A stretch of DNA of 64,000 nt, from positions 18,383-82,382 of the forward strand of contig NZ_JAPDDS010000021.1 of NCBI RefSeq assembly GCF_025950085.1, written 5' to 3'. Of the stretch, positions 40,320 through 48,692 are shown piece after piece. The position numbers were made by a program, and so were the translations under genes. The notes beneath the pieces were generated by a model that did no database searches, had not been told where the DNA came from, and saw only the letters and a list, made by a program, of their open reading frames with translations. How positions within the stretch are numbered: position 1 is the stretch's first letter; every line of letters starts with the position of its first letter. This DNA is from Luteolibacter flavescens (lineage in GTDB: Bacteria; Verrucomicrobiota; Verrucomicrobiia; Verrucomicrobiales; Akkermansiaceae).

Positions 40320-41512
40320 CCATCGGTCCCGGTGAGATCCGGCAGCACGGTGATGGCCTTGCGGAGCGCCTCGTCGTGGTGGGTGTAGCGGGCGTGGTCG
40401 CGCTCGCTGCTGTGGCCGGTGAGAGCCTTCCGCACGTCGGCATGGATATCCGCCTCGGCCAACCAGGTATTGAAGGTGTGCCGGAGCGAGTGGAAGGACC
40501 GGACCGCCGAGATGCCACCGGGAAGGGTGATCTTGTCCGGGACGCCGGCGCTTTTCATGATGCGCTTGAACGTGGTGGCGAGGGTGCCGGACGTTCTTTC
40601 CCGGAGGCCCGGGAAAAAATGGCCCTGCTTTCCCTCCACCCAAGCGATGAGTGGCGGAGTGAGAGGGATGCGGATCGTCTTGCGGGTGCGCTTTGTTTTC
40701 TTAGGCCGGATCACCAGATCGGTGCCCTCGATGTGCTCGCGCCCGAGGTGGGACACGTCCGTGAGGCGGAGGCCGGTGTGTGCCCCGAAAAGGATCATGC
40801 CGGCCCACTCCGCGGACGTCTTCTCGTGATCGAGCATGGCCCGCACCTCGGTAGCAGTGAAGGGCGACCTCTCCACGCTGTCGCTTTCGGGAAGGGGGCG
40901 GACATCTGCGGCGGCGTTCGAGACCGCGAGATTATCCCTCACCGCGGCGGAGAGAGCCCGCCGTAGAGCCCGGAGGTCGAGATTGGCTGTCGCGGCCTTG
41001 ATGGTGCGGGAGGTCCGCTGGACCTTCAGCGTGACGATCTTCCGGAGGGCCGCCTCGACCTGCTGAGGGGTGAGGTCGCCGACCGGGGCCTTGGCGACCT
41101 TCGGAGGGAAGGCCGCGATGAAATGACGGGCCATGTCGGCGTAGCCGGTCGCCGTGGAAGTCGAGACCCGCGACGCCTGGGCCGCCGCCCAAGACGTGAG
41201 TTGGTCGGCAAGCGATACGACCTTGAAGTTCGGGTTCGCGAGCTTCCGGATCTCCGCCAGCATTTCCTCGGCTTTTGCCGTGGTCAGGGCACCCTTGTTG
41301 GCAGCTATGGCCGCGGCATCCAAGATGCGCTGCATGGGAGGGGCTAGCTCTTCCACCCCCTTGCGCTTCTTCCTGTCCTTCGCCTCGTATTCTGCGGCGA
41401 TCGATGCGGCCTCCCGCTTCTTGTCGGTGCCGGTGGACTTGGAGACCCGCTTGCCGGTGTGGTCAAACCAGCGAGCCCACCAGAGCTTGCCGCGCTTGTA
41501 TAGAGTGGCCAT
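40316..41512 (-). CDS. int: Tyrosine integrase
   Basis: 398 aa from ATG 41512. The N-terminal arm-type domain begins MATLYKRGKLWWARWFDHTGKR, a core-binding SAM-like domain covers about 95-190, and the catalytic domain has Arg249 (HTGLRLTD), His341-x-x-Arg344 (HSLRH), His367 (TGHSSE) and Tyr376 (ARYTHHDE). The complete catalytic set indicates a functional enzyme. The gene starts 92 bp from attR and reads away from it, the usual placement for a tRNA-targeting phage. Confidence 0.93.
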   Translation of the reverse strand: MATLYKRGKLWWARWFDHTGKRVSKSTGTDKKREAASIAAEYEAKDRKKRKGVEELAPPMQRILDAAAIAANKGALTTAKAEEMLAEIRKLANPNFKVVSLADQLTSWAAAQASRVSTSTATGYADMARHFIAAFPPKVAKAPVGDLTPQQVEAALRKIVTLKVQRTSRTIKAATANLDLRALRRALSAAVRDNLAVSNAAADVRPLPESDSVERSPFTATEVRAMLDHEKTSAEWAGMILFGAHTGLRLTDVSHLGREHIEGTDLVIRPKKTKRTRKTIRIPLTPPLIAWVEGKQGHFFPGLRERTSGTLATTFKRIMKSAGVPDKITLPGGISAVRSFHSLRHTFNTWLAEADIHADVRKALTGHSSERDHARYTHHDEALRKAITVLPDLTGTDG

Positions 41513-41603
41513 GTGGACAGCATTGTGAACACGCACGTCCCGCCTTCAAGCGCCAAGGTGTCCACAGTGGTGTAAATCGTTGTGAGCCAGTGCGGACGGC
41601 CTA

Positions 41604-41639
41604 TAGGTCGTAGGTTCGATCCCTACCGCCGGAGCCAAT
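41604..41639 (+). repeat. attR, 36-bp core repeat
   Basis: Identical to 67-102; it is the host's original tRNA-Asn 3' half left after integration, immediately followed by the host tRNA terminator. Confidence 0.95.
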
Positions 41640-41680
41640 AAAGGCCTCTGAGCAGAGTAGCTCGGAGGCCTTTTCCTTTT
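41640..41680 (+). terminator. Original tRNA-Asn terminator (now downstream of attR)
   Basis: 14-bp stem (41640-41653 with 41660-41673, one G-T pair), loop AGAGTA, followed by TTTTCCTTTT. It starts one base after the core repeat. Confidence 0.88.
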
Positions 41681-41961
41681 GTGTCCGGGGTGTGGCGAAA
41701 CGTGGCTAGCGCGCTCAAGATTGGCTGCTGGAGCAGCGCATCGGTCCGCTTGCGGGGCACACTGTCCAAGATCGCAAAAGATAGAGGAAGTTGGCCGTTT
41801 GAGTGAAGGTAGCTGGCACCGAGGCGGATGCTCAGCCCTCCGTCGCTACCGCCTGGATTGACAGTCAGTGGCTCCTCTCTAAGCCTTTTCAAGAAAGCCC
41901 GTCTTTTCGGAGTATTAGATATCCGGTTCCGGGTCTGCTGATAAACACCGTTCGCTAAAGA
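41681..41961. other. Non-coding host DNA after the prophage
   Basis: No convincing gene. Short open frames on both strands have unlikely compositions. No repeat or RNA structure seen. Confidence 0.5.
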
Positions 41962-42504
41962 ATGAGAATTCTCTTTCCGCCTCTGCTTGTGTCATCCGCC
42001 TTGGCCGTCGCAGACGAGTTAACGCCGATTCCGGCAACGGAAATCGGGCACAAGTGCATCTTGATCGGCAAGTCTGGTGCCGAACTTGGGACAAAAATTC
42101 AGGTGGTTGGCGTAATCGTTGTCAGGCATCCACACACCGGGCTCGAGATCATGCTGGAGCAAGTCGATCAAAAACCGGTTGGAGAGAATATCTATCTTGA
42201 GATCAAAGGTGGTCCGTTTGGTGAAAATGATGTAGGGAAGCGGGTTCGTGTAGTTGGTCATGAAGTGGGTGAGCTTCGTCAAATTCCGCTCCTCAATCAG
42301 GTGGACCGTAGCAAGATTGGAAACATGGGTTGCCACTTGAGCTTCATGATTACCGAAGCTCTTGATCCGAAGAAGCCAACAGGGAGCAATTCGACGAATC
42401 CCCAGAGTACACAAGGCGGCGCTGGACAACCCGTTGCCCGCCCCGAGTCGGATTCGCAGGGTAGCCAAAAACCTCAACCAGAGTCGGAGCAACTCGCCCG
42501 GTAG
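41962..42504 (+). CDS. Secreted hypothetical protein
   Basis: 180 aa. N-terminal signal peptide (MRILFPPLLVSSALAVA), then a strand-rich domain (CILIGKSGAELGTKIQVVGVIVVRHP, IYLEIKGGPFGENDVGKRVRVVGHEVG), and a disordered Gln/Ser/Pro tail. The middle looks like a small OB-like beta barrel. Less GC-rich than the core host genes. Function unknown. Confidence 0.65.
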   Translation: MRILFPPLLVSSALAVADELTPIPATEIGHKCILIGKSGAELGTKIQVVGVIVVRHPHTGLEIMLEQVDQKPVGENIYLEIKGGPFGENDVGKRVRVVGHEVGELRQIPLLNQVDRSKIGNMGCHLSFMITEALDPKKPTGSNSTNPQSTQGGAGQPVARPESDSQGSQKPQPESEQLAR

Positions 42505-42928
42505 CGAGAACTAAGCCTACGCTAATCGTCTATGGGTGTAATCGATGCAATACGTATCGCGATGCCGGGAGGGCCGTGGGGCGAATTTGATATTACTGTG
42601 AAGCAGTCGCGGGAGGACCTCTCTGGCTCAAGTGGGGGCAATGATTTCCAGGCCGGTCGACATCGTCCGCCTTGCTGCTTCATGCGGTTCCCGAGTATGC
42701 AAACGAGAGCACTGAGCGGCGATGGTCCTGCCCAACCTTGGTCACATCGAAATGATCAATTGTCGGACGATGGCCGCGATGCAAACGGATCGTTTCGTCG
42801 TCGCACATGGAGGGCTGCAATCATCTCCAAGATGCCCATCTCAGTATAATCAACTGGATTGGTGGCAGCCTGCGAGTAGCGTGTGAGTCTGAAGTTGCCC
42901 TGAGCCTGCTCACGCCAAAGAGAATTCC
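42505..42928. other. Poorly coding stretch, possible gene remnant
   Basis: A 105-codon plus-strand frame (42532-42849) exists, but its product is compositionally odd (DDGRDANGSFRRRTWRAA) and has no upstream ribosome site. I see no confident gene here. Confidence 0.4.
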
Positions 42929-43294
42929 ATGATGAAGCTACAGGACATTCTAAAGCTCCTGCCTGAAGGATGGGAGGCCTCGTATAAATCCATCGGTGAT
43001 GAGTCCGCGCGCGAAGTGGAATTCAGATCGCCGCGTGGGGACTTCTACATGGGTGACACTCTTACCGGATCACCAGAGATGCTGACACTGACCGGGAATC
43101 TACGTGCGCGGATTTCAATTGGGGCCGCAAAAGCCGTGGGAGAAGACGATCTTATTCAAATCGCTCCAGCAAACGGTATCGCGACTCTCAAGGGACAGTG
43201 GGAGGTCGAGCTATACAAAACGCCGGAACAGGGGCTCGCGTGGCAACCCGCTTTCCAGCCGCGGATCGGAGATGGAAACCCGATGAGATGGTGA
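42929..43294 (+). CDS. Hypothetical protein
   Basis: 121 aa (ATG 42929 or 42932). MKLQDILKLLPEGWEASYKSIGDE followed by strands (VEFRSPRGDFYMGDTLTG) suggests a small soluble globular protein. No family recognised. Sits among unrelated orphan genes. Confidence 0.55.
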   Translation: MMKLQDILKLLPEGWEASYKSIGDESAREVEFRSPRGDFYMGDTLTGSPEMLTLTGNLRARISIGAAKAVGEDDLIQIAPANGIATLKGQWEVELYKTPEQGLAWQPAFQPRIGDGNPMRW

Positions 43295-43378
43295 GCTTTC
43301 CCTGAATTGCCGTCGGACAAAGACAGAAGTTCCAGATGGCAGGGGGTCAGAGTTTACAGATCGGCTTGAAAATTAGAA

Positions 43379-43840
43379 ATGCTCTTCTCGATGGTTCAAA
43401 TGACTGGCCTCTCGACAGGATTATCCAAGATGTTCGACGTGCTTGCAAAGGCCTTCAGGTATAACATCTTCGATGAGTTCGTAGAGAATGGCGGGGTGAG
43501 GTTGGATGAGTTTCCGATAGAGTTTCTTTGGGAGGAGAGAGCTCAGAAGTTCTTCGTGGATAATCTCACGATCAACTATCGAGTTTGGGTTGTGGGACAA
43601 GAGGACGCGATCGTCATCGCTGATTGGAAAAGGAGGAGGACGACGAGGATCTTGATCAGGGAAATTTCACGGAATCCCCATGTCCTGAGTCACCGAAGCA
43701 AAATCCATCGCTTCTGGGCCAAGCACAATCAGCCGTTCCTTTACGGAGGGCTGAGGGTCGGCTTCGGCTGTAAGGGAAATCGCTACATCTCGGAGCACCC
43801 GGAATACCAAGCTGTGAGGCGGGAATGCGGCGGGACCTGA
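43379..43840 (+). CDS. Hypothetical protein
   Basis: 153 aa. Soluble, aromatic and charged (FDEFVENGGVRLDEFPIEFLWEERAQKFFVDNL, IVIADWKRRRTTRILIREISRN). Not recognised. Upstream gap has no clear promoter. Confidence 0.55.
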   Translation: MLFSMVQMTGLSTGLSKMFDVLAKAFRYNIFDEFVENGGVRLDEFPIEFLWEERAQKFFVDNLTINYRVWVVGQEDAIVIADWKRRRTTRILIREISRNPHVLSHRSKIHRFWAKHNQPFLYGGLRVGFGCKGNRYISEHPEYQAVRRECGGT

Positions 43841-43979
43841 AAGATGGTCCGCTTGGGGACGGGGGTGCACGCGACAATCTCCGGGAGGATGGAGGTGCGT
43901 AACTTCCTCATCGACCAACTCCGATCGATGCCAGATCCTCAGTCCAAGGCACCAATCCCAGCTCATCGTGAGAGGCCGA

Positions 43980-44333
43980 ATGATGGAGATCCAAAATCAG
44001 GCGATCACCGGGGCGAACGCCTCGAAGGTGGTTTCTGTTTTCACCGGCATCTACTGGGCCTTGGAGGGGCCTCTTCTGTTGGCTGACTGCCTGACTGGAG
44101 GCTGGTTTTCGAAGGGCGGGTGGTGGGTGGCTATCATGCTCTTCACGGGAACGTGTGGAACGGCTTTCTGGGCAATGCTGGCGTTGCCTTTGATCCGATC
44201 TCTACGAGCTGGAAAATCGCCCCGGGGAGTGCGTGGTCTGGGCCGGATGGTCTGGTGTTTCAGCACCCTGCCCATGGTGATGATTTGCCTCGGCCTGCTC
44301 TGTGTGCTGGTTTATTTCCGAATGACGGAATAG
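43980..44333 (+). CDS. Small membrane protein, three TM segments
   Basis: 117 aa from ATG 43980; a GTG at 43968 would add four residues. Hydrophobic segments at about 16-36, 46-67 and 88-110 (FTGIYWALEGPLLLADCL; WWVAIMLFTGTCGTAFWAML; FSTLPMVMICLGLLCVLVYF). No family recognised. Confidence 0.65.
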   Translation: MMEIQNQAITGANASKVVSVFTGIYWALEGPLLLADCLTGGWFSKGGWWVAIMLFTGTCGTAFWAMLALPLIRSLRAGKSPRGVRGLGRMVWCFSTLPMVMICLGLLCVLVYFRMTE

Positions 44334-44398
44334 GGGAGATGTTTGGAAGGATCATCTCCGTCCCATGCCGAAACCGTCGGATCCTTCTATCTCTCAAA

Positions 44399-45097
44399 AT
44401 GAAGCCGCTTTGGATTTGTTTGCTGACGTTCGTGATAGCGCTATGCAGCTGCGAGCGGAAGGAACTGGAAACCGCGCCTCAAGGTGCAGGCGAGGTAAAG
44501 TCGCAAGGCGGAGTTTCGCTGGAGGAGCGTCGAACGCGGACCCGTGACCTCCATGCGCGCGCGGGAGCTGACCAGAGTGTCTACGATTCTCAAGAGTGGT
44601 TCGAGGTGATGGATGACCACGGACCAGCCTACAAGGCGCAGTTGATCGAGTGCATCCGGGAGGCCGAGTCGATCACCATCACGGAGCATTCCGACCGCGT
44701 TGATTTTTATGAGCCAGGTGGACCGTTGCAGCAAAACCCACCTATCTTTGAGTATCGAACCATCGTATTAACCGAAAACCAGAAATATGCTTTCCTGCGG
44801 GCGGTGGAGGAGATGGAGGCTGCCACCGAGTATGGTTCCAATCGATGTGGCTTTGAGGCCCATCACCGGCTGACTTTCCTCAGAGACGGACAGAATGTCT
44901 CCAGCATCAGCATTTGCTTCAAATGTGGCGAAGCTCTGTGGAGCCAAACGGAGTTCACCGAGCCGAAAGGCCTGATGGACGTTCTCCGCTCAGCCGTTGA
45001 GGGCGCCGGGCTGGAGCCTGAGCGCGATTGGCGCGCCTTGGCGAAAGCCTGGAAGAAACAGGCTGGCAACCCCGAGGGGGCCGGAGCGTCAGATTGA
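44399..45097 (+). CDS. Lipoprotein of unknown function
   Basis: 232 aa from ATG 44399. Signal peptide with lipobox (MKPLWICLLTFVIALCSC). A soluble domain follows: AQLIECIREAESITITEHSDRVDFY, TIVLTENQKYAFLRAVEEM, HHRLTFLRDGQNVSSISICFKCGEALW. It has a CxxC near residue 170. Envelope-located, role unknown. Confidence 0.68.
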   Translation: MKPLWICLLTFVIALCSCERKELETAPQGAGEVKSQGGVSLEERRTRTRDLHARAGADQSVYDSQEWFEVMDDHGPAYKAQLIECIREAESITITEHSDRVDFYEPGGPLQQNPPIFEYRTIVLTENQKYAFLRAVEEMEAATEYGSNRCGFEAHHRLTFLRDGQNVSSISICFKCGEALWSQTEFTEPKGLMDVLRSAVEGAGLEPERDWRALAKAWKKQAGNPEGAGASD

Positions 45098-45185
45098 GGT
45101 CCGGAAGCTTCGGCCCCGTGAAAAATTCCGGGATTGAGTCTGTGGGGAAAGGGGATGGAATGGGGAGTCGTATCCCGATTTCCCA

Positions 45186-45809
45186 ATGATCAGAAAACTA
45201 CTCCCGGCTGTTGCCGCTACCGCTTTGATTTTCACCGCTTCCGGCGAGCCGGAGAAGGTCGAGGAGGGATTCGTGTCCCTTTTCGATGGCAAGACCCTCG
45301 ATGGCTGGAAGGTGGGCGGCGAGGCGAATGCGATCCGCGTGGAGGACGGCGCGATCGTGGCCAATGGCCCGTGCACGCACGCCTACTACGTGGGCAAGGA
45401 CGGCAAGGCGAAGTTCAAGGACTTCGAGCTGCGCGCGGACATCATGACAAAGCCGAATTCGAACGGCGGCCTCTACATCCACACCGAATACCAGCCCTCC
45501 GGCTGGCCGACCGCGAAGGGCTACGAGGTGCAGATCAACAACACCCAGTCCGATTGGCGGAAGTCCGGCGGCCTCTACGGGGTGGTGGATAACAAGGAGC
45601 CCTTCGAGGACAACAAGTGGATGAAGTACGTGATCCGCGTCGAGAAGGGCAAGGTCACGGTGTCCATCAATGGCAAGGAGCTGGTCAACTACACGGCGGA
45701 GGAAGGGAAGAGCAAGCTGCAGAAGGACGGCGGTACCTTCGCCATCCAGGCCCACGACCCGGGCAGCACGACGCTGCACAAGAACATCCGCGTGAAGACG
45801 CTGGATTGA
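45186..45809 (+). CDS. Secreted DUF1080 (3-keto-disaccharide hydrolase-like) protein
   Basis: 207 aa. Signal peptide MIRKLLPAVAATALIFTASG, then FVSLFDGKTLDGWK, the DUF1080 opening, followed by FELRADIMTKPNSNGGLYIHTEYQ, GYEVQIN, and a concanavalin-like jelly-roll ending FAIQAHDPGSTTLHKNIRVK. DUF1080 proteins are abundant in Verrucomicrobia and Planctomycetes and some hydrolyse 3-keto glycosides. Single-gene unit. Confidence 0.88.
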   Translation: MIRKLLPAVAATALIFTASGEPEKVEEGFVSLFDGKTLDGWKVGGEANAIRVEDGAIVANGPCTHAYYVGKDGKAKFKDFELRADIMTKPNSNGGLYIHTEYQPSGWPTAKGYEVQINNTQSDWRKSGGLYGVVDNKEPFEDNKWMKYVIRVEKGKVTVSINGKELVNYTAEEGKSKLQKDGGTFAIQAHDPGSTTLHKNIRVKTLD

Positions 45810-45922
45810 TCGATCCGACCGAGAGATCCGTTTCACGGCGCGGGTTCGCATGACTCATGGGAATCCGCGCAGTTTTTGAGAGCCGGTTGACCGTTGCGGC
45901 CCGGCACTTTAGGAATTTACCC

Positions 45923-47032
45923 ATGGACTTGACCCCGACCGCCTACGGCACCTGGAGCGCCGGCCGCTTCATGCACTTCGGCGACACGCTGCCTGAAGAT
46001 CGCTTCCTCTCCTGCATCCAGACTGCCTGGGATGCGGGGATCCGCACGTTCGTCACCGCCGACGTTTACGGGAATGGCAAGGCGGACGAGCTGCTGGGCC
46101 AAGCACTGGCGGACAAGCCGCGCGAGGAATACTGCCTGGTGGGCATGCTCGGCCACGATTTCTACGAGGGCCAGCGGCAGGGACCGCGGGGCTATCCGCG
46201 CTTCACGGAGCTGCACCAGCCGGGGAAATTCCGCGATTACCTGCGGCAGTCCTGCGAGAAGTCGCTGGAGCGCTGCCGCACGGACCGCTTCGACCTGCTG
46301 ATGCTGCACAATCCGGACGAAATCGGCTACACGAGCGACGCGGTGTGGGACGGCCTGCGTGCGCTGAAGGCGGAGGGGCTGGCCGAGCGTTTGGGCCTCG
46401 CGCCGGGACCGGCGAATGGTTTCACGCTGGACCTGATCGACTGCATCGAGCGCCGCGGTGCGGACATCGACTGGATGATGCTCATTCTCAATCCGCTCGA
46501 GCCCTGGCCATCCTGCCACGTGCTGCCGGTGTGTGAGAAGCACGGCATCAAGGTGCTGACGCGCGTGGCCGACTACGGCGGACTTTTCCACGGCGACATG
46601 AAGCCGGGGCACGTTTTCAAGCCCGGCGACCACCGCGCGTATCGTGCGGAGGGCTGGGTGGAGCACGGGCTGGAGAAGATCGAGAAGATGAAGCCGGTCG
46701 CCGAGAAGCACGGGCTTTCGCTGATCCAGTTCGCGTCAGTCTGGAATCTGAGCCAGCCGGCGGTGCAGAGCGTGGTGCCGACCTTCATCCAAGAGGCGAG
46801 CGAGGGCGCGCGCACGATTGAGCAGCAGATCGAGGATTTCGCGGCATTGCCGGATGTCCGCCTCAGCGCGGAGGAGTCCGAGCTTGTCCGGCAGATCGGC
46901 GACAATACCGGCTGCATGACGCTGAAGGGCGCGAGCAAGCGACATCAGGTCAGCGAGCGCCCGGACGAGTGGCCGATGCGCGAGGACCTGCTGGAGCTGG
47001 CAGGCCGGCATGGTCTGGGGACGGAGTGGTGA
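45923..47032 (+). CDS. Aldo/keto reductase family protein
   Basis: 369 aa from ATG 45923, with AGGA eight bases upstream (an ATG at 45857 lacks one). AKR barrel features: GTWSAGRFMHFGD, AWDAGIRTFVTADVYGNGKADELLGQAL (Asp and Tyr of the tetrad), RFDLLMLHNPDEIGYTS (His), and ALKAEGLAERLGL. The C-terminal part ends in a helical ALPDVRLSAEESELVRQIGDN. NAD(P)H-dependent sugar or aldehyde oxidoreduction in the cytoplasm; substrate unknown. Confidence 0.85.
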   Translation: MDLTPTAYGTWSAGRFMHFGDTLPEDRFLSCIQTAWDAGIRTFVTADVYGNGKADELLGQALADKPREEYCLVGMLGHDFYEGQRQGPRGYPRFTELHQPGKFRDYLRQSCEKSLERCRTDRFDLLMLHNPDEIGYTSDAVWDGLRALKAEGLAERLGLAPGPANGFTLDLIDCIERRGADIDWMMLILNPLEPWPSCHVLPVCEKHGIKVLTRVADYGGLFHGDMKPGHVFKPGDHRAYRAEGWVEHGLEKIEKMKPVAEKHGLSLIQFASVWNLSQPAVQSVVPTFIQEASEGARTIEQQIEDFAALPDVRLSAEESELVRQIGDNTGCMTLKGASKRHQVSERPDEWPMREDLLELAGRHGLGTEW

Positions 47033-47048
47033 TGTCCGTTTCTCTTGG

Positions 47049-47075
47049 TCGAGCCTTCCGAAGGGGAAGGCTCGA
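47049..47075 (+). terminator. Terminator-like hairpin after aldo/keto reductase
   Basis: 11-bp perfect stem (47049-47059 with 47065-47075), loop GAAGG, followed by TGACTTTTG. Confidence 0.75.
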
Positions 47076-47090
47076 TGACTTTTGTAGCTT

Positions 47091-47123
47091 TCGTAGCTGA
47101 ACGACTGCGTCGTTCAGGCTGGG
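47091..47123. repeat. REP-like hairpin A, copy 1
   Basis: 33 bp with stem TGAACGAC...GTCGTTCA. The second copy (47283-47315) has GAAACGAC...GTCGTTTC, so both stem sides change together. Confidence 0.75.
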
Positions 47124-47210
47124 TGGGGTCCGCCCTATGAAGTGCATCCGATGAAGCTACGTGGCGATTTTTCCTCGCCCCTCGCCTTGCCTGACGGACA
47201 GCCCAAAGAT

Positions 47211-47274
47211 GACTCGCGGGCGGCGATTTCCAGCGGCACGCGAGAAGCAGGAAAGGCGCAGCCCTTCCTCTACG
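47211..47274. repeat. REP-like repeat B, copy 1
   Basis: 64 bp starting GACTCGCGGGCGGCGATTT, nearly identical to 47372-47435. Internal inverted repeats (TCGCG...CGCGA and AAGG-CGCAG-CCCTT) can form two hairpins. Confidence 0.8.
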
Positions 47275-47282
47275 AGGATATC

Positions 47283-47315
47283 TCGTAGCGAAACGACTGC
47301 GTCGTTTCGGCTGGG
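47283..47315. repeat. REP-like hairpin A, copy 2
   Basis: Same length as 47091-47123; differences fall in paired stem positions, and the loop TGC and flank GGCTGGG are unchanged. Confidence 0.75.
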
Positions 47316-47371
47316 GGAGGCGTGAAGATGCTCCCCGGCATGATTCGCCTACTTGTGGATCGTCCTGAGGT

Positions 47372-47435
47372 GACTCGCGGGCGGCGATTTTTGGCGGTCC
47401 GCGAGAAGCAGGAAGGGCGCAGCCCTTCCGCTACG
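47372..47435. repeat. REP-like repeat B, copy 2
   Basis: 64 bp, same layout as 47211-47274 with about seven substitutions. Followed by a short echo of its 3' end (CCCTTCCGCCACGTGG). The whole 47033-47457 gap between convergent genes is filled by these repeats and holds no gene. Confidence 0.8.
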
Positions 47436-47457
47436 TGGGCCCTTCCGCCACGTGGGG

Positions 47458-48522
47458 TCAGAGAGCCCGGCGGGCGCGCACGGCGGCTGCGAATTTCTCG
47501 AGCACCGCCACGGTGTCGTCCCAGCCGATGCAGGCGTCCGTGACGGACTGGCCGCGGGTGAGCTTCGTGAGATCCGGGACGAGCTTCTGGTTTCCCTCGA
47601 CGAGATTCGACTCGACCATGGTCGCGACGACGGCCTTCGAGCCTTCCTCGATCTGCTTGCAGAGGGCATTCGCGACCAGAGGCTGGTTGCGGTAGTCCTT
47701 CATGGAGTTGCCGTGCGAGCAGTCGATCATCACGTGTGGCGGCAGGCCTTGCTCGTTGAGCATCTTCACGACCTCGGTGACGGCTTCCGCCTCGTAGTTC
47801 GGGCCGGACTTCCCGCCGCGCAGGATGATGTGGCAGGTGTCATTCCCCGTGGTGGAGACGATGGCGGAGACGCCTTGCTTCGTGACGGAGAGGAAGTGGT
47901 GCGGGCGCGAGGACGACTGGATGGCGTCGAGCGCGATCTGGATGGAGCCGCCGGTGCCGTTCTTGAAGCCGACCGGCATGGAGAGGCCGGAGGCGAGCTC
48001 GCGGTGGATCTGGCTCTCGGTGGTGCGCGCGCCGATGGCTCCCCAGACGATCAGGTCGGCGATGTATTGCGGAGAGATGGTGTCGAGGAATTCGGTGCCG
48101 GCGGGGATGCCGAGATTTGCCAGCTCCAACAGCAGGCCGCGGGCGACGCGCAGGCCGTGATTGATATCGAATGAATCGTCGAGCTTCGGATCGTTGATCA
48201 GGCCCTTCCAGCCCACGGTGGTGCGCGGCTTTTCGAAATACACGCGCATCACGACGAAGACGTCGTCCTTTAGGCGCTCGGCCTCCGCCTTGAGCTTCTT
48301 GCCGTATTCGATCGCCGCCTCAGGGTCGTGGATCGAGCAGGGGCCGACGATGACCAGCAGGCGGTCGTCCTCGCCCTTCAGGATGGCCTCGCACTGGGCG
48401 CGGGCAGCAGAGACGAGTTCCGAGGCTTCTTCCGACACCGGCAGGAAATAGTTCAGGATCGCCGGTGAAATGAGCGGATTCAGGCCGGAAATACGGAGGT
48501 CGTCGGTGCGGTGGCGGGTCAC
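47458..48522 (-). CDS. aroG: 3-deoxy-7-phosphoheptulonate synthase (DAHP synthase, class I)
   Basis: 354 aa from GTG 48522 (VTRHRTDDLRI...); 48558 is an alternative start. Family hallmarks: LVIVGPCSIHDP, RVYFEKPRTTVGWKG, GARTTESQIHRELASGLSMPVGFKNGTGG, HIILRGG, VMIDCSHGNS. It condenses phosphoenolpyruvate and erythrose 4-phosphate, the first step of the shikimate pathway. The AroF/G/H isoenzyme class cannot be told from sequence alone; aroG is used generically. Feedback regulation by an aromatic amino acid is expected for this class. Confidence 0.92.
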   Translation of the reverse strand: MTRHRTDDLRISGLNPLISPAILNYFLPVSEEASELVSAARAQCEAILKGEDDRLLVIVGPCSIHDPEAAIEYGKKLKAEAERLKDDVFVVMRVYFEKPRTTVGWKGLINDPKLDDSFDINHGLRVARGLLLELANLGIPAGTEFLDTISPQYIADLIVWGAIGARTTESQIHRELASGLSMPVGFKNGTGGSIQIALDAIQSSSRPHHFLSVTKQGVSAIVSTTGNDTCHIILRGGKSGPNYEAEAVTEVVKMLNEQGLPPHVMIDCSHGNSMKDYRNQPLVANALCKQIEEGSKAVVATMVESNLVEGNQKLVPDLTKLTRGQSVTDACIGWDDTVAVLEKFAAAVRARRAL

Positions 48523-48692
48523 GCGCGGGAGGAAAGGGGAAGTCGCCGCCGGGAGCAAGTAGCGAGTGGAGAGCGGCTTGAAGAGAAAACGGAACCGCTA
48601 GGACGCCAGGTTCGCCAAGAAGAGGGGACAAATCGGCTTTCCAGACTTGGCGATCTTGTCGTCTTGGCGGTGAATCGCTTTCCGCTGCCGAA

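Larger units (their letters stand above)
67..41639. mobile_element. Integrated prophage (siphovirus-like, tRNA-Asn site)
   Basis: Bounded by a perfect 36-bp direct repeat taken from the tRNA-Asn 3' half, with a tyrosine integrase adjacent to the right repeat. Between the repeats lie lysogeny control, DNA modification, replication, terminase, lysis, portal, protease, capsid, tail tube, tape measure, hub and fibre genes. All expected modules are present without obvious truncation, so it looks intact. Portal, protease and several head genes resemble Mu-type proteins, but there is no MuA/MuB-like transposase and no contractile sheath gene. Accessory genes (TIR, two-TM membrane protein, SHD1-like secreted protein, Cys-rich lipoprotein) are interspersed as probable morons. 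Confidence 0.95.

Noticed and set aside
39753..40643. Minus-strand frame overlapping the lipoprotein, terminator and integrase end
   Set aside because: It runs through a strong terminator and two supported genes; composition is Pro/Arg/Gly-rich shadow.
42532..42849. 105-codon plus-strand frame
   Set aside because: No ribosome site, odd composition, no hydrophobic core; reported only as a poorly coding stretch.
43320..43350. GGGGTCAGAG-type string suggesting a transposon end
   Set aside because: Single short occurrence with no inverted partner or transposase nearby.
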